In this document: piece after piece, positions 5,192 to 5,486 of the stretch
How positions within the stretch are numbered: position 1 is the first letter of the stretch
Layout: every line of letters begins with the position of its first letter
DNA from: SIG607 sp045601805
GTDB taxonomy: Bacteria; Bacillota; Clostridia; Oscillospirales; Acutalibacteraceae
Assembly: GCA_045601805.1 (NCBI GenBank)
Contig: JAZSAJ010000002.1
Location: forward strand, 1-5,486
DNA: 5,486 nt
Direction: 5' to 3'
Position numbers and translations under genes: made by a program
The notes under the pieces: generated by a model
Told to the model about the DNA's origin: nothing
What the model saw: only the letters and a program-made list of their open reading frames with translations
Databases searched by the model: none

Positions 5192-5347
5192 GTGTCGGGC
5201 GGCCCAATAATCTAAAACGGCAAGCAGATCGGCGCGGTGACCCACGTATTAGTCGATGACCCAACTAAGGGGTATGCCATATTCGCAGAGAATATGTTGG
5301 AAACCGCGCAAAGCGTATCTGAACAACAATTAAAAGAAGCGTCATAA
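5192..5347 (+). pseudogene. Truncated second copy of the spoIVB 3' end
   Basis: In frame from 5192 this encodes a 51-codon remnant matching SpoIVB residues 364-415: VSGGPII, a TAA stop at 5213, NGKQIGAVTHVLVDDPTKGY, then AIFAENMLETAQSVSEQQLK and EAS with its own TAA at 5345. From the catalytic-serine codon on, 41 of 50 aligned residues equal the intact protein at 2076-2228, and the final EAS-stop is shared. A one-codon gap lies near the C-terminus. By my count 23 of those 41 shared residues use a different codon, and third positions are G or C in 27 of 50 codons against 18 of 51 in the intact copy. The remnant starts at the active-site serine, immediately right of the putative transposon end. 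It lacks everything upstream, including His and Asp of the triad, and cannot make a peptidase. It is not a recent duplication of the intact gene. Confidence 0.88.
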
Positions 5348-5353
5348 AAATAA

Positions 5354-5390
5354 ATATCCCCCCGTATAACGGGGGGTATTTCATTTTCGG
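5354..5390. terminator. Terminator after the spoIVB remnant
   Basis: CCCCCCGT (5358-5365) pairs with ACGGGGGG (5369-5376) around an ATA loop. With T5357 bulged, ATA and TAT outside the core also pair. T-rich sequence follows on plus (TATTTCATTTT), and on minus the same holds (TTTATTTTTA), so it may work both ways. It lies 10 nt after the remnant's stop and is probably the original terminator of the lost gene. Confidence 0.8.
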
Positions 5391-5399
5391 GCATAGCCC
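5389..5399. repeat. Small inverted repeat
   Basis: GGGC-ATA-GCCC is a 4-bp stem with a 3-nt loop between two stronger terminators. It is too short to be assigned a role alone and is recorded as part of the hairpin cluster 5354-5482. Confidence 0.4.
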
Positions 5400-5414
5400 T
5401 AACCGAAACTGGCG

Positions 5415-5434
5415 GCGCACAAGTGCGCTTTTTT
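5415..5434 (+). terminator. Intrinsic terminator-like hairpin with T6 tail
   Basis: GCGCA (5415-5419) pairs with TGCGC (5424-5428) around a CAAG loop and is followed directly by TTTTTT (5429-5434). The form is that of a short plus-strand intrinsic terminator. No intact gene precedes it within the window, so it is either a backup to the terminator at 5358-5376 or part of a moved intergenic segment. Confidence 0.6.
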
Positions 5435-5468
5435 AGTTGGCCTGCCAGCCATGCAACCATTACTTACC

Positions 5469-5482
5469 ACCCATAAATGGGT
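5469..5482. repeat. Inverted repeat at the right edge
   Basis: ACCCA-TAAA-TGGGT is a perfect 5-bp inverted repeat 4 nt from the window end. No T tract is visible before the edge. The flanking 5435-5468 holds no gene I can recognise. Confidence 0.45.
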
Positions 5483-5486
5483 CTTG

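Noticed and set aside
2076..5347. Site-specific integration at the spoIVB 3' end, in which an element supplies a new gene end and displaces the old one.
   Set aside because: Such integration leaves an identical core in both copies. The longest exact match I find between the two 3' ends is about 10 bp (AAAACGGCAA) and synonymous changes are spread over the whole length. No integrase is present in the window.
5212..5460. An 82-codon open frame on the minus strand across the spoIVB remnant and hairpins.
   Set aside because: It is antisense to the clearly homologous spoIVB remnant and runs through two terminator hairpins; it shows no recognisable domain, and its Cys- and Pro-containing text looks like translated intergenic repeat.

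Overview
The window looks like a piece of a low-GC, endospore-forming Firmicute, most likely a member of the Clostridia. The evidence is the AT-rich codon use, AGGTGAT and GGAG ribosome binding sites, the sporulation genes sigG, ylmC/ymxH and spoIVB, and an AraD/AraM pair of Firmicutes type.

Positions 1-2270, plus strand, form a sporulation block: the 3' four-fifths of sigG (forespore sigma factor), a small YlmC/YmxH PRC-barrel gene with a TTG start, and a complete spoIVB (forespore-secreted serine peptidase). No terminator is visible between sigG and ylmC. A strong hairpin separates ylmC from spoIVB, and its 3' arm contains the spoIVB ribosome binding site. A 14-bp perfect hairpin at 2235-2268 ends the block and is shared with the convergent next gene.

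Positions 2272-5141 form a sugar-metabolism block: a DeoR-family repressor on the minus strand, diverging from araD (L-ribulose-5-phosphate 4-epimerase) and araM (sn-glycerol-1-phosphate dehydrogenase family). The 113-bp divergent gap holds a perfect TGCTCA-TTTA-TGAGCA palindrome over the predicted promoter elements, so local control by the repressor is likely. araD and araM are 1 nt apart and evidently cotranscribed.

Positions 5053-5486 contain no intact gene but are the most unusual part. Two direct copies of a 21-bp motif (TGTTGGTCCTAT-N4-ACACA) flank the araDM terminator hairpin and resemble the repeated transposase-binding sites at one end of an IS21, Mu or Tn7-like element. Within 3 nt of the outer copy begins a second, 5'-truncated copy of the spoIVB 3' end. 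It has one in-frame stop, a high-GC codon style and many synonymous differences from the intact copy. Two terminator-like hairpins and a further palindrome follow. The best reading is that sequence carrying, or next to, the araDM operon is joined through a transposon-like end to a remnant of a different spoIVB lineage. I saw no CRISPR array, tRNA, rRNA or transposase gene. Apart from these remnants, the genes belong to known families.
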